This document shows, piece by piece, positions 34,531-46,388 of a DNA stretch of 64,000 nt. A program made the translations under genes and the position numbers. Numbering within the stretch: the first letter of the stretch is position 1; each line of letters starts with the position of its first letter. Origin of the DNA: Pilaira anomala (taxonomy: Eukaryota > Mucoromycota > Mucoromycetes > Mucorales > Mucoraceae); contig JAIXMQ010000018.1 in NCBI GenBank assembly GCA_025716855.1, forward strand, positions 248,001 through 312,000, given 5' to 3'. A model generated the notes under the pieces. It was not told the origin of the DNA. It did not search any database and saw only the letters and a program-made list of their open reading frames with translations.

Positions 34531-35800
34531 TTGAGCTGTACGCTTTACTTTCCTCAATAATAAATGATTATAATTTTTTTTCCCTTCCTTCTCTATATCT
34601 TTCAAGCTAGCTAAATAATCTCATTTTTGTTAAGGGAGGGATATACGATGATAAATAAACCAAATAAAATAATAATCAACGGAACATTCGCTTTATGTCG
34701 GACCGTGCTATTCAGACCACGATCTCTCTGTACTATGTTTTTCTTTCAAAAGTTAAATCATCTAAATTTACCGTCGAGCTTTTATTTAGTAATATTTTAT
34801 AATAAAGTATATAATTTTATACATCCTGAACTACTTTTAATGTAAATAAACTTACAAAATGTAAGCATTTCATCTGAATGCTCTGCTTTTATTATATAAC
34901 TTGTTCTATTCATTACTTTATTTTTTCTTCATACGTTGCAAACAAGTTTATTTAATAATATAAAAAATAAATCACTTTTTTTTCTTTTTTTATATATCTT
35001 TCTGTCTTTTTTTTATTTTTCTTTATTTCAAAACATATGCCTTTCCTTATAGTATCATTTTAATCTCTTTTTTGATTGCATACGTTATTCAGATAAGAGA
35101 TTGTATCAAGAGGTTTGTGGAAAATATAATAGTAGTACTGCAATTCAAAATCAACCATATGGAACTTGTTTCTCAACGTATTACCCGGCTTTCTACTTTT
35201 AATGTTAACTATAATTTGAGAGAAGACTATGAGAAGTTTTTGCGCATAAAACTGTCGCAGACTTAGGATATGTTCTTTCGAATACCCTATTTGATTACAC
35301 AATTAAGATAATACGACTTAATCTTTTACAGCGAATTTTCCCGGTATCATCACGCATTAAAGCGGAAAAAACATGAGCGTTGCCACTATATGGCTGAAAA
35401 ATAAAACATATAAATTTAAAAAGCTCAACATATTCGATGATTAAATATGTATATTACTTGTTCAATATAAAAGTCTTATTATTCAAATAGTTTGAAATAC
35501 AAAAAGTAAATAGTTTCTATATTTGTAAGTTACTTTTAGTTTCGGACAATTTCAGAAAGTGAAATGGTTGTACAAAATCCGATGAAAAAAATAGATTAAA
35601 AAAAGTTACTCAAAAAAAAAAAAAAATAATAATAATAACACAGGCACACACGTACTGTGTGCGTGCATACATTAGTTACACAATAGGAGAGTGGAGGGAG
35701 ATGGAATTAAGGAGATATCTCTCCATTTCTTTTTTTAAAAAAGTACTTGTTGGTCCAGAGAGAAATAGATATAGATTTATTTTAATTACATTTATTATAT
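34531..35800. other. Intergenic region, nothing supported
   Basis: AT-rich DNA between the transposon nest and the CotH-like gene. The 72-codon frame at 34627-34845 (+) and small frames around 35060-35302 lack motifs. An A-rich run followed by an (AAT)n stretch lies at about 35611-35637. Confidence 0.45.
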
Positions 35801-37886
35801 TTATGCTTTGAAAGGAATGAGAGGTATTTTATATGTTGTCTTTTTACTAATGTTTTCAAGCTTTTCCTTGATCCAAGGCTTGAGAGCATACAAAGAACTA
35901 TGTCTGGTTTTACCTTCAATTGCCTTTTCAAAAGATACATCAGAGTTGACCCGGACAAGATAATCAAGCGCAGTGGATAAACTAAAACATTCGGGTGTGC
36001 CAGCGTTTCCGTTACCACCAATTCCACCAAATATAGTTTCAGGCGTTAAGAATTCAACTCCCTTACGAGCACGAGGTAAAGTTTTGTCCCATGCGACATC
36101 TTCACGAATCATGTTTGCTACAGAATCGATTACGGGGAAAGATTTAGAAGGTTCGTACAATGTTTTGACGAGACTGTCTAAATGTTTTTCAAAAAGGGAA
36201 CGATAGCTTGGTACAGCCAATAAGGCCTTCATTAATGGACGGATTTGAACACCAGCATAACTGTTGTAATCACCTACTGCAATTGCCTTCATATTTACAG
36301 GTCCACTACCCATTACGAAATCAAAATCCCAACTGACAAAGATCATACGGTTTTGTTTAGGTGACTTGTACAAGAAGTAGTTGTTTGTGTTTTGAAGGTA
36401 TGCATCCCAAGAACCTTGAAGGAATTCAAGCGCCATTCTATTCAATTATCATTAGATCGTAAAACTAAAATTAATTTTTTGATTAAGTTTTTTTTTTTTG
36501 TCTTACCCGACTAAGAAACCTTCGACATCGAGTTCCTTTTCCCAAAGTGCGGTTGTACCAGCAAGTTCAGTTGCATTCTTGTTTGTCTTTTGAAACTCAA
36601 GCTGGTCGTTAATAAACTTGGTAAAAGAAATTAAATCCGAGAAATCATTTTTAGTGCCTACAGCGGGATCTTCAGATACGGAATAGGCGATAGAGTCGTA
36701 GGAGTTTGCATCATCTCCCTTATATGAAAGGTCTGCACGAGTATTCTTTTTTCCTCCTTCACCTTCATATAAAACGCCAGTGGATTTTGGTTCTTCATTA
36801 AACTGGTTCTCTAACCAAGTATCATCATATTTTTCTAATAACGAGAAGAGTCCGAAAGGACGATCATTTATATACAATCTAATATTAAAAAAATAATAAC
36901 AAAGAAAAAAAAAAAATAGATGTGTTAATAATATATTTTTAGATAATATACACAAAAAAATGACGACATTATTATATCGTTGTTAATTTATCGTACCTGA
37001 TAAAGGATGCGCGCGAACAAGGTTGATTAGCAGCGTGAATCATTTCAGTAGCCAAGAACTCACGCATGTAACTGGGGTCACTGGCAGCAGCACGCACCTT
37101 GAGTTTACGCAAACCACCAAGATCGTCTTTCTTGTTCAACTTGACGTTGTAAGATAATTTGGTAAAGGTTTTAGAGGAGCGACCGCCTAATTCGAATTTG
37201 ACGTCGGCAAATGTCTTTACATGTTTGGTACTATGAAAAAAAAAAAATTGAAACAGTTTAAGCATTACAACATTTATGGATATAAACATATAAATATTAT
37301 ATATTTACCTGATATAGGTTACGTTAGCAGGAATGGTAAGGTCATCCATAAAGTTCTTATGGATATTATCAAGTTCATCTTGGTTAACAACTACATGAAG
37401 AGTAGCAATTTCACCTTTAGGATGTAAAATACTGTCATCGATTTGACGATCGAAGTTCTTATTGATACTGGGGATATTTTGAAAGGTGGCCATGGGCTTA
37501 ATGTTCCAGCTTCTACCATAGTATTCATTCAATGTGTTCTTGGTACGAGCAGCACGAGTAAACTTTTCTTGTTCTTCGAGGTCGGTGGACCCCTTTTTCA
37601 ACTTGGCATAACGATAGGGAGAATTAGAGGGAGCCTTTCCTTGGAATAAGATACTACTTTCTTTTGTAGCATTAAGAGGGTATACAACATTTTCCACCAC
37701 AACACCAACATCAGAACCTGGAGAGTTAATGATGACAGAATACAGAATATCTGCACCAACAGCAGACCATAACAGGACAACTATACATTTTTTTTTAAAA
37801 AAAAGGAAAGGTTTATACTTGTGCAATCTTAAATTTTACCAAATATAATATAACTTACATAGTAAAACCGAATAAGCCAACTTCAT
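35801..37886 (-). CDS. CotH-family secreted protein (spore-coat-protein-H-like kinase fold)
   Basis: Exons 37886-37859, 37780-37309, 37230-36997, 36878-36507 and 36437-35801 join to 580 residues. Residues 1-20 form a signal peptide (MKLAYSVLLFVLLWSAVGA). The body follows the CotH layout: KGEIATLHVVVNQDELDNIH, a KFELGGRSSKTF block (the RGxS-type phosphate-loop region), KVRAAASDPSYMREFLATEM, LYINDRPFGLFSLLEKYDD, then LQGSWDAYLQNTNNYFLYKS and VSWDFDFVMGSG, which carries the metal-binding DxD-like Asp pair. Known CotH proteins are atypical protein kinases with secreted or surface locations; in Mucorales the family is expanded and some members are surface adhesins. No GPI-anchor signal is evident at the IPLIPFKA end. 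Whether this member is an adhesin or a kinase is not shown by the sequence. The first exon is only 28 bp. Confidence 0.88.
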
Positions 37887-37985
37887 TGTTTTACAGAAAA
37901 AAAAAGTAAAAAAAAAAAAAAAAAAAATGGAAAGGAAGTTTGGTAATATAGATAAAAAGAAAAAAGATGCCCTTTATAACTTTCC

Positions 37986-38016
<31 letters not shown>

Positions 38017-38173
38017 GAAACCATGCATACTTACATTCACGGAGTCAATAAAGTAAATCCTCCCAATTCTTTGGGTCATCATAAAAAAAATGATTGGATA
38101 AAAAGATGTTTGAATAGCATCTCAAAAGTGTTTATTCTATATTTACATATTATTCCGTTTATCTAACTTTTTT

Positions 38174-39148
38174 TTAAGAGCCTGCGATTTGTAATACAAC
38201 CCAATCTAGACCTTCGTACAGTCTATAGAAAATATTTTTTTAGTTCAAGTTCATCCTCCCCAACTCCTTTTTTTTTTTTTTTTTTTTTTCAATAGTTTAC
38301 CCTTCTCCTGTCAATGCAGAACAGGCCTACAAATGATAAAGTAACTTAATGGACTGCTTTTCTGTTAATTGCTTTTTCTTTTAAAGTTTTACCTGAATAT
38401 GCCATTGTCTATCCTTAAGTTTGCTTAGTCCGAGAGCCTCTGAAATTTTAGCAGCCCCTAAAGAACCTTTCACATCTTGCTTATTAGCAAATACAAGCAA
38501 GCTGGCATTGTGTAATTGCTAATAGTAACTATTTAGCCTTTCTTTATCTCCGAGAAGTTTTTTTCATTGCACTTACTTCACTTTCCATCATTTGATGTAA
38601 TTCCTGTTGTGCCAAGTTGAGTCGATTGATATCTGTACTATCTATAACCATGATAACGGCCTAATATATTTTACACGTTGTAAGCAATTTGGGAAAATCA
38701 AACTTTAACTGTCCCTTTCTCTTCCCCCTCCCCAAAAAAAAAAATTTTATACCTTTGTATCTATATAATATGTTTTCCAAGTACTTCTTAAAGACTCTTG
38801 TCCTCCAATATCCTATTTTTATATATTTTTAAGTTTATACAGTAAAAAAAAACACGGCCCCCCTTTTCCAAACTTTACCCACATAAGAAACTTTAAATTT
38901 TTGTATTGTACTTCTTCTACATTGCTACCAATAGTAGGTGTAGTGGTAACGACTTGGTTCATTAAGCTAAAAAAAAAAAAAAAGATGAGCTATTAACGTC
39001 CTTTTCTTTTCTTTTTGCCGTAACTTTTTATAACTTACAGTTTATATAAAATAGTAGTTTTACCAGCATTATCCAAACCAACTATAATCAGTTTCACTTG
39101 TGTCTTTGAGAATAAGCGATTCCATAAATTACTAAACAAGATTCCCAT
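38174..39148 (-). CDS. ARL5: ARL5-type Arf-like small GTPase
   Basis: Seven exons, 39148-39039, 38966-38879, 38812-38753, 38660-38577, 38518-38393, 38326-38301 and 38222-38174, join to 180 residues, the normal length for the family. Gly2 is present for myristoylation (MGILFSNLW). The nucleotide-binding motifs are all intact: GLDNAGKT at 24-31, PTIGSN in switch I, WDIGGQES at 66-73, NKQD at 126-129, and CSALTGEG near the C-terminus. [20 protein letters not shown] and the ILYKLLMNQVV block match ARL5 better than ARF or ARL1. ARL5 proteins act at the trans-Golgi in endosome-to-Golgi traffic. The compact gene has introns of about 50-90 bp, several with long A or T tracts. It converges on nothing and lies 126 bp past the pseudokinase stop. 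Confidence 0.93.
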
Positions 39149-39274
39149 CGTTTTTATTTTTATATTAAAAAAAGGGTATACAAAAAAAAAAATAAAAAAA
39201 AAAATAAGGGCATGATTTTTTGTTATTACATTTTGTATATTTTGAGTTTTAAATAAATAAATAAATAGCATATT

Positions 39275-40858
39275 TTATTCTTCCATGTTATAAATTTGAT
39301 TCCAATAGTCTAATACATGACTGATACTCTTTCTTTGTACAGGATCTATCTGTAACATGTCCTGTAAAATCACTTTAAACACTTCATTCTCTATATTGTC
39401 ACGAATCGAAATCTTTAAATGTTGTTTCATATCATCATTAAATGTCATCAAGTTCTTGACATGAATATCGTTTTCAAACAACAATTGTCCACCTGTAGCT
39501 ATCGTATAAATCACACACCCTAGCGACCAAATATCGTCCGAGAACCCAACACCTCCCCCTTGATGACTTCGAATGATTTCTGGGGCTGTAAAGGATGTAT
39601 ACGGCGGTAAAGGTATCGTACTCTTTTCTTTAAGCTGTGGGTATCCAAAATTGCCTAATCGCCAATCCGAAGCCTTTGTCTCATGATCATAATAAAATGC
39701 TTTTAGATCAATTGCCAAATGCACAAATGCATGACGATGCAGTGTTTCCACACCTTTAAGAACTGCATACACGGACCAAATCTTATAATCTGGATTATGA
39801 TGATCCACAAACGTCCTTGTCTTTCTTTCAAACAATAAATAATAGAGTGAATGTTCTGGTATCATTGGCGATGTGATCCAAATATATTGATAATTAAATG
39901 TAGGCGTAGGTTTCCAGAGCACGATCCCTTGCTTGCTCTTCATGATGTATTGATTTGATTCCCTACTGTCAGATGTACAGCACAGCACGGCATTCACCGA
40001 TTGAACAAACATACCCAAGTTAGATGACGAAAAGTAATGAATCGAGTGCTTGATACCATCATTTGCATCAAATGTACGAATTGCATATCCGTCTCTGATA
40101 TAAGTCACTTTTTCTTCAGGTGATGAAAGGTAGAGTCCACTGAACAGATGCAAAGGGCCTGGTACATCGGGCTCTAAAGCCAAGAGTTCTTCATCTGAAA
40201 GTTGGGCAAACCTGATATGTGGGTTGAAATAACTAAGGGGTCGGATATCCGGTCGACTGGTATCTCTGTATTCTTCTGGTATATATTTCGTTTCTTGCAA
40301 GATACTGCTGGTATGACCTTCATTGACTGGCACCATGGCTGGACTTTCTAGTAGGTTGGTGGGCTGGTGGATGGATAAGGGCATACTTCGATAATGACGT
40401 GAGATGGAATGACGGTCATCAGTTGCTTTTCGTTTCTTGGTGGTGTACCAGATGGCACCTAAGATAATACCAATAAAGGCTAAGACACCTATCACAATAC
40501 CTGCAATATCTCCTCCATTGAGTCCTCGATGGTCAGGTGAGAGTTGTTGCAGTACATTCGCTCCGTTGATCGTATCAAGACGATAACCATCGGCTGGACT
40601 GCCTGAAAGGATCAAGACGTTGTAAGGTGGTTCCTGATCAGGAATATCCGCTGCTACAATAGCTGCTACCACAAGAGGTAAACCATTATCTGAAGAAGCG
40701 GTTGTTCTTCGAACAGTGTAAGTGCTATTGGATGATTCTTCTTGTTGTATAATGCCTCGTTTAGCATGACCTTTTTTTTAAAAAGAAAATAGTTTTGTTA
40801 GTTGTTTTTTTTTCTTTTTTTTTTTTTTACTTTATTCATCAGTTGATGTTGCGCTACA
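39275..40858 (-). pseudogene. Receptor-like pseudokinase, copy 1, truncated by element C
   Basis: The exon from 40770 to 39275 encodes HAKRGIIQQEESSNSTYTVRR, the TM helix (GGDIAGIVIGVLAFIGIILG), a basic stop-transfer (TTKKRK) and the whole kinase-like domain to YNMEE. It differs from copy 2 at about nine of 465 residues. Upstream, only about 20 bp of the next exon remain (40838-40856, CATCAGTTGATGTTGCGC). They end at a TA where element C begins; the copy-2 counterpart runs on past that TA. So this copy has no ectodomain exons. The kinase part is still open and could be expressed from a cryptic start. Duplication includes the 3' flank (39200-39275 matches 46590-46668). Confidence 0.8.
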
Positions 40859-41039
40859 ATAAGGCTGTTAAATATGGGTCGATCTAGAAATTTAAATGGT
40901 GATAATACATATAAAAATAATTTGGTCCTATTAAAAAAATAATTTGATCCTATTACGAAAACAGTTGGCAGTTCTGAGATATTTTATTGGCTTACTGGAA
41001 AAAGTATTTTGGCAGCTTTAAGACTATCGATTGATTAAA

Positions 41040-41640
41040 AGTGACTATAAGTAATATGACGCTTAGAATGACCGCATAATCCGCGAAGGTCACTAACGCG
41101 TACATTATTGTAAGCATCGGCAATCATCTGTGATAAAAGCACCTCTGTCATCTGGTTCTCGTGCTTCATTTTTCCTTTTATAATATATAGTCCAACATTT
41201 TTCGATTGCATTCAACTCTGGTGAATAGGGAGGCAAATACATGACTCTGTGTCCTTTGCCCTCAGTTTTTTCGAATTATGGGATGCGATTTGTGAATGAT
41301 GCAGCTGTCCGTCACAAGATAATTGCCCTTTTTAGGCCTTTGTCCATATCCATTATGTCAAATATGTAGCTCGTTTATGAACTTTATGAAATGAGTCGTA
41401 GTACAGTGCCTTTTGAAGGGGCTTTTATTGCCTTCACAGTTCCATCAATGTGTTCAAACTTGACATACTCTACCATAAAGCTTCTCAATGATGATCTCGC
41501 CCGCTCTTTGTTTGCCCTTTGCAAGCTTTCTTTTTTTTTTTCTCTCTCTCTCTTTTATTTGCCGCAGATTTTAGAGCCTTCTTCTTGTGGTGCCAACTGC
41601 GTAATCCCTAGTAAAAATAGTAGCAAATCTAAAAAGATCG
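41040..41640 (-). pseudogene. Tc1/mariner-type transposase C, left copy (partial)
   Basis: Read leftward, the sequence covers VEYVKFEHIDGTVKAIKAPS, a KGTVLR-type block, the RGHRVMYLP-PYSPELNAIEKCW region containing the last acidic residue, and the tail VRVSDLRGLCGHSKRH. The frame is interrupted several times. It matches the plus-strand copy at 45850-46388 over about 600 bp with roughly one difference per 12-15 bases by eye. The N-terminal third present in the right copy is missing here. Confidence 0.65.
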
Positions 41641-42262
41641 ATTCTGATCTTTAATATAACTAACTAAAGCAATCTTATTAACTAATATCACAAAATAATC
41701 ACGGATAAATTCATCTTAAATTGTAAGCCAATTAAATTATGAAGGTTTTCAGATACGAACTTCTTCCTAATATCTGGTAAAGATTTAATGTTTACCGCCT
41801 CAAACCTCTCAACCATGATATAATCGTACCATAATTTGAACTATGATAATAAAAATTCTTTTGTATAAATAATAGATAGTAATTTAGTTTAATACATTTT
41901 TTTTCAAACAACTTTTCTGAATAAAAAGGAACCATAAAGAATGCGATTTTTTTTTCTCATTTTTTTCCAATGATATTTAACCCTTATATATCATCCACAC
42001 TGTATTTTATATAAGTTAGAAGCTAGGCTTATATAAAATCCATTATTGATCAATCTTGTTTCTGACCTCTTTATATGGTTGTGGCTATGACGTAAACGAT
42101 AAGATATATGTGTTGTTTATAAATCCGTGTTTACTCATTGCCTTCTTTATTAATTAAGTACAGCATATGTAGTGATATAGATATGTATGTTGTACTTTCG
42201 GAGCTGATAATGCTCGCCTATGCAATTTTTTTGTCAAAAGATAGGGAACGCGTATAAATTGA

Positions 42263-43540
42263 TTGTCTTTTTTTCTTCCTCCGGAAAAGAAAAGAAAAAG
42301 CACGATCGTAAATGAGTGCAGACATTGCAAGCATAAAGAACCGAAGTCCATTTATAAGGGTATGTTAGAATCTACTGATTCAGAGTTAGAACCGGAGCAG
42401 GAGCTTTACGGAATCAACCGACTCCCAGAGCCTTTCTGGCGCGTCTTCTTGTGGGCTCGTTGGCACGGGAAGGCATTTCTCCTGCTTAGTTTGCACCAAC
42501 TATACAAAAAAAAAAACATTGCAAGCATAGATCCTAAACATAAAGAAGGTATTTATTAACTTAATCATCTAATGCAAGACTAATTTACTAACTATTGTTT
42601 AGCGATTGTTTCCGCCGTTGCCAAAATCTCTGCTGCGGGTATAACTATACCGGTCAATACCATATCGCAGCAACTTACGCCAACTATCGTGAACGGCTAC
42701 GACGATACATCATTTTTTATCTATAAGGGGGTGCGGGTACAAAGTTATATCAACATTATAGCTCTTTAATACCCCTTACGTAAGTTTGCATGATTATGTA
42801 AAAAAAAATATATACTGAACTTTTTCTTTTTTAAAAGAAAACGCAAAATTAATTAGGAAAACATTTTCTGTCTTATTCAAGACAAAAAATTGGGAATATA
42901 TAATGTAGAAAATGTCCTTAATCTGTATGATGCTAGTAGTAGTAAAACTACTACTTCAAGAGCTGCGAGCGAAGAAAGTTCTTCATCTAGTATAAGATAG
43001 CTATTGAAGAACTTTGTAAAAATTTAAATCCGATGAACATCTGGAACTTATCATCTGGTACAATAGTCGAAAAAAATGGAACAATTTGCTCTAGCTTGCA
43101 CCTCCGAACAGTAAGTATTGATTTCTCTTTTTTTTTTTCTCCTTGTTTTAATCCGATTCTTTAGTCCATGTCTTTCCCTCATTCTTGACAGCGGAGATCA
43201 ATGCTGGGAGACAGTGTTTACAAAAGAGGATTTGAAGGAAATCAAAACATTCAAGTTGAAACAATTACCAACTTTTTCCTACTGATTTGGAAAATTACTT
43301 TACCTCATTGAAAACGACTTGGACAAATTATATACTGATGTGAAGGCTGCCAATTTCCATCCTAGAAACGATGAAGCTCTAGCATGGGCACAAGCAACTG
43401 TTTTAGATACGATCAAGCTCTTTATGTCCAAGTATCTCCCTCTCTGTGACCGATCTGAAGCGGATATACTAGGCCGCATCTGGTTATTAATAGACTGATG
43501 ATGTTCGAGTAATTAAAGAGGCGTTGCATGAATGGTGAAA
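42263..43540 (+). pseudogene. Decayed multi-exon gene inside element C, family not recognised
   Basis: The first open piece (42263-42559) reads ECRHCKHKEPKSIYKGMLES and on to INRLPEPFWRVFLWARWHGK. After a possible intron, about 42602-42770 reads AIVSAVAKISAAGITIPVNT. Later, 43290-43500 reads LENDLDKLYTDVKAANFHPR and on to EALAWAQATVLDTIKLFMSK and DRSEADILGRIWLLID. Frame changes occur between pieces (for example near 43270 and 43495). The last block, ending in an IWLLID-type motif, resembles a family of uncharacterised proteins that I believe is common in Mucoromycota, but I cannot name it. The TTTGC-GC-GGT-rich segment near 42600-42720 is markedly less AT-rich than its surroundings. Confidence 0.4.
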
Positions 43541-43735
43541 CCTGACCTAGGTTTCGACCATCAGTTGTCCACGCTGCTTGTCATGGATAAACTTGTTCCT
43601 GAAGATTAGCCAAGTTAATGTAACTGACTGCGGTACCTGACAATTAATATAACAGGAGATTTATGTCAATAAATACGATGATGCGATTTATATAAAAGAA
43701 CCAATTAAGTAATCAGAGTAGATAAACTTGTTGTA
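43504..43735 (+). repeat. Dispersed repeat, copy 2 (see 3478-3905)
   Basis: It shares with the first copy, in order, GATGTTCGAG, GCATGAAT(G)GTGAAAC, TAACTGACTGCGGTACCTGA, GATG-CGATTTATATAAAAGA and GATAAACTTG. It starts in what could be the last codons of the preceding remnant (DDVRVIKEALHEW then stop), so the repeat may be the 3' end and downstream region of a multi-copy gene rather than an independent element. Confidence 0.5.
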
Positions 43736-44804
43736 CACAAAAAAAGTTAATGGGAAGAAGAGTAGACATGGTATATAAACTTCAACCTAATGAATATGGA
43801 TGTATGAAATGTAGGAAAGACAGAAACAATAGTACAAAAGAACTCTCTGATGGCATGTTCAAAATTCTGATCATTATGAAAGACATGTTTAATGGCCTTG
43901 CAAAGAAAACACCGCCATTAGTAAACGATATCACCATCTCAAGCCTGATGATCATGGGTAAATACAAGAAATGAATACTTTTATTAAACTTCGTAGAATA
44001 GCTCACTCTGGATTATATAGAAACTAAATTTCACTGATTATCATGGACTCACCAGGGGGTAATGTATGCCGCATAAGCAGGCTTAGGCCTTTATATTTTC
44101 CTATTTGCCCCTTAAATTTTATGAGTTCGCTTGTCTCTATAATGGAATTGGTATATACAGCTCGATTAAACATGGAAAAAACGTACTTACTGATTGCAAA
44201 AAAAAAAACGAGCTAGCACTTGAGTATGATCTTGGAGAAGATCCTCCCATTCCACTCACTTTTCGTAAGAATTTAAAAAGAAAACAAGATATTGCTGAAG
44301 ACGACAGTCATAAAAGTGTCACCGAAGAACTTGATACTACTTTAGTAATGCATAATATGTTTCAATTTTACTTTTTATACTTAAGATATCCAATTGCATA
44401 TCCAACCAACCTCATATCCAATAAATTATATCGATGGGACCTACATCCCTTTTTGTAGATTGCATAGCAATTTTCAAATGAAGGCAGTATGAATTATTTA
44501 TTGTATAATTTCTAGTGACATGAGTGCTTACAAAAGTAATATTTAAGAATGAGTGTGGGTTGATTATTGCCGCGAGATACTGTTCTACATACATAAACTC
44601 ATCCAAAAATCAGTAGCGCTGCTGGCATTGATAAGCGGAGTCTCGTTTCGCAATAATAATAAAAGCTAACAAGATATTACTAAGAACTGGTTACCAAGGC
44701 TAAGGCTAGAACAGTAGTAGTTAGTTTTTCGGTCTTATGTCTTTTTGTGTAGAGTATTTGACAGATTTTAAAGATCCAAAAAAGTATTTGGTGTAGAGAT
44801 TTAG
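43736..44804. other. Spacer inside element C with short unassigned frames
   Basis: Open pieces at 43750-43974 (+, YKLQPNEYGCMKCRKDRNNS) and 44105-44458 (+, YDLGEDPPIPLTFRKNLKRK) look more coding-like than random AT-rich DNA but join to nothing and match no family I know. They may belong to the decayed gene before them. Confidence 0.3.
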
Positions 44805-44825
44805 GTGTTTGTTGTTACACATACA

Positions 44826-45290
44826 TGTAAGATGCCTAAAATTAGTGAAAGAAGAAGACTATTCAACTCCCTTGAAGATAAAATAACAGCAAAAATATTA
44901 GTGAGACAGCTGCAAAGGAACTTTTTCTTGACTGATTTGACATATGATATTCCGAAGATGTTGGCATATCTGGTAATTTCAGGACACAGATACCTGTCTA
45001 TTTGAAATGAAGTTCCAAAATTTAAAACAAATCTCAATTGGCTCTCGAGGGGGAATTACTTCAAGCAAGAGTTAAGGATGATCAAATAACATTTCTTTTT
45101 CATCAAGAAACAAATCAAACATCGCATGATATATCAATTCAACCTACGAAATCCGCAAATAGACCTCACCATACAAATGATTGTTGCAATTAAAAGGCTT
45201 TGTGTGGGCGGCAATATGACTTCATTTGGACGTTGTTTAGCTCGATATGTAGGTGTCTCTGACAGTCTACATACATGTGGAAATAACTGA
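44826..45290 (+). pseudogene. Harbinger/PIF-like transposase remnant (N-terminal part)
   Basis: A start at 44832 reads MPKISERRRLFNSLEDKI and on to DIPKMLAYLVISGHRYL. After a frame break, about 45180-45290 reads QMIVAIKRLCVGGNMTSFGR and CLARYVGVSDS. The last block matches the helix-turn-helix region in front of DDE_Tnp_4 (Harbinger/PIF) transposases, where a LAxALxRLGxxGN-like line is followed by a VSxGT-like line. The catalytic domain is absent: the sequence turns into the N-terminus of transposase C by 45380. Confidence 0.45.
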
Positions 45291-45379
45291 AATAATATAA
45301 CAAACTAGTAGTAGTATTTTATGTTCGCCTTTGTTTACATACATAGAGACATATAAAAAAAACCCCCCGAGAAAAATAT

Positions 45380-46388
45380 TGGAAGACCTCGAACACTTAC
45401 TGAAGAACACATTAAAAAAAAATAGTAAAAAACGATCCACAATTGTGTACTGTTGATATCATTGACACTCGTTGACGTGTCTAAGTTTAAAAACTTTTAA
45501 TTTTTTAAATCACAAATGAATCATCACTTGAAGGACAATTATATTTGTCACCGTGAATATAAGCCAACTTTTAAAACAAAAATAGGAAGCTCAGTTGATA
45601 ATCTACAAACAGGATATGAATGGTTCATGAAGTGGGAGGATTCAGACGTCGACTACGAAAAAAAAAAAACTATGTTTTCATTGATGAGGTCGGCTTTAAT
45701 TAATATGAGGAGCAGCAGCTGGGCAAAGTAAGCTATAGGAACCCTTGTCTTTGTAGGGCTTGGAATTCTTCGTGCACCATCTCACTTCATCATCGATGCT
45801 ATCCACTCCTCCAGTGTTATTCATTTCGTAATGAAAAAAACCCCCACCAAGAAAGGAGAAGGCGGCAAATAAAAGTGAAAAATCAAAAAAAAAAGAGAAA
45901 GCTTGCAAAAGGGCAAACAAAGAGCGGATGAGATCATCATTGAGAAGCTTGTGGTAGAGTATGTCAAGTTTGAACACATTGATGGAACTGTGAAGCCAAT
46001 AAAAGCCCCTTCAAAAGGTACTGTACTACGACCCATTTCATAAAGTTCATAAACGAACTATTCGACATTATGGATATGGACGAAGGCCTAAAAAGGGCAA
46101 TTATCTTGTGACGGACAACTGCACCATTCACAAATCGCATCCCATAATTCGAGAAAATTGAGGGCAAAGGACACAGAGTCATGTATTTGTCTCCCTATTC
46201 ACCAGAGTTGAATGCAATCGAAAAATGTTGGACTATATATTATAAAAGGAAAAATGAAGCACGAGAACCAGATGACAGAGGTGCTTTTATCACAGATGAT
46301 TGCCGATGCTTACAATAATGTACGCGTTAGTGACCTTCGCGGATTATGTGGTCATTCTAAGCGTCATATTACCTATAGTCACTTTTAA
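45380..46388 (+). pseudogene. Tc1/mariner-type transposase C, right copy, frame-broken
   Basis: The helix-turn-helix linker GRPRTLTEEHIKK is read at about 45388-45426. Then KPTFKTKIGSSVDNLQTGYE and WFMKWEDSDVDYEK lead to the first catalytic region (about 45660). The middle, 45850-46050, reads VEYVKFEHIDGTVKPIKAPS and a KGTVLR block. YLVTDNCTIHKSHPIIRE follows with the second Asp, and GHRVMYLSPYSPELNAIEKC follows with the last acidic residue, ending RGLCGHSKRHITYSH before 46388. At least four frame changes and internal stops make it inactive. Order and motifs are those of DDE_3 Tc1/mariner enzymes. Confidence 0.7.

Noticed and set aside
44105..44458. 117-codon frame inside element C
   Set aside because: It may be a gene piece, but it joins to no neighbour and carries no motif.
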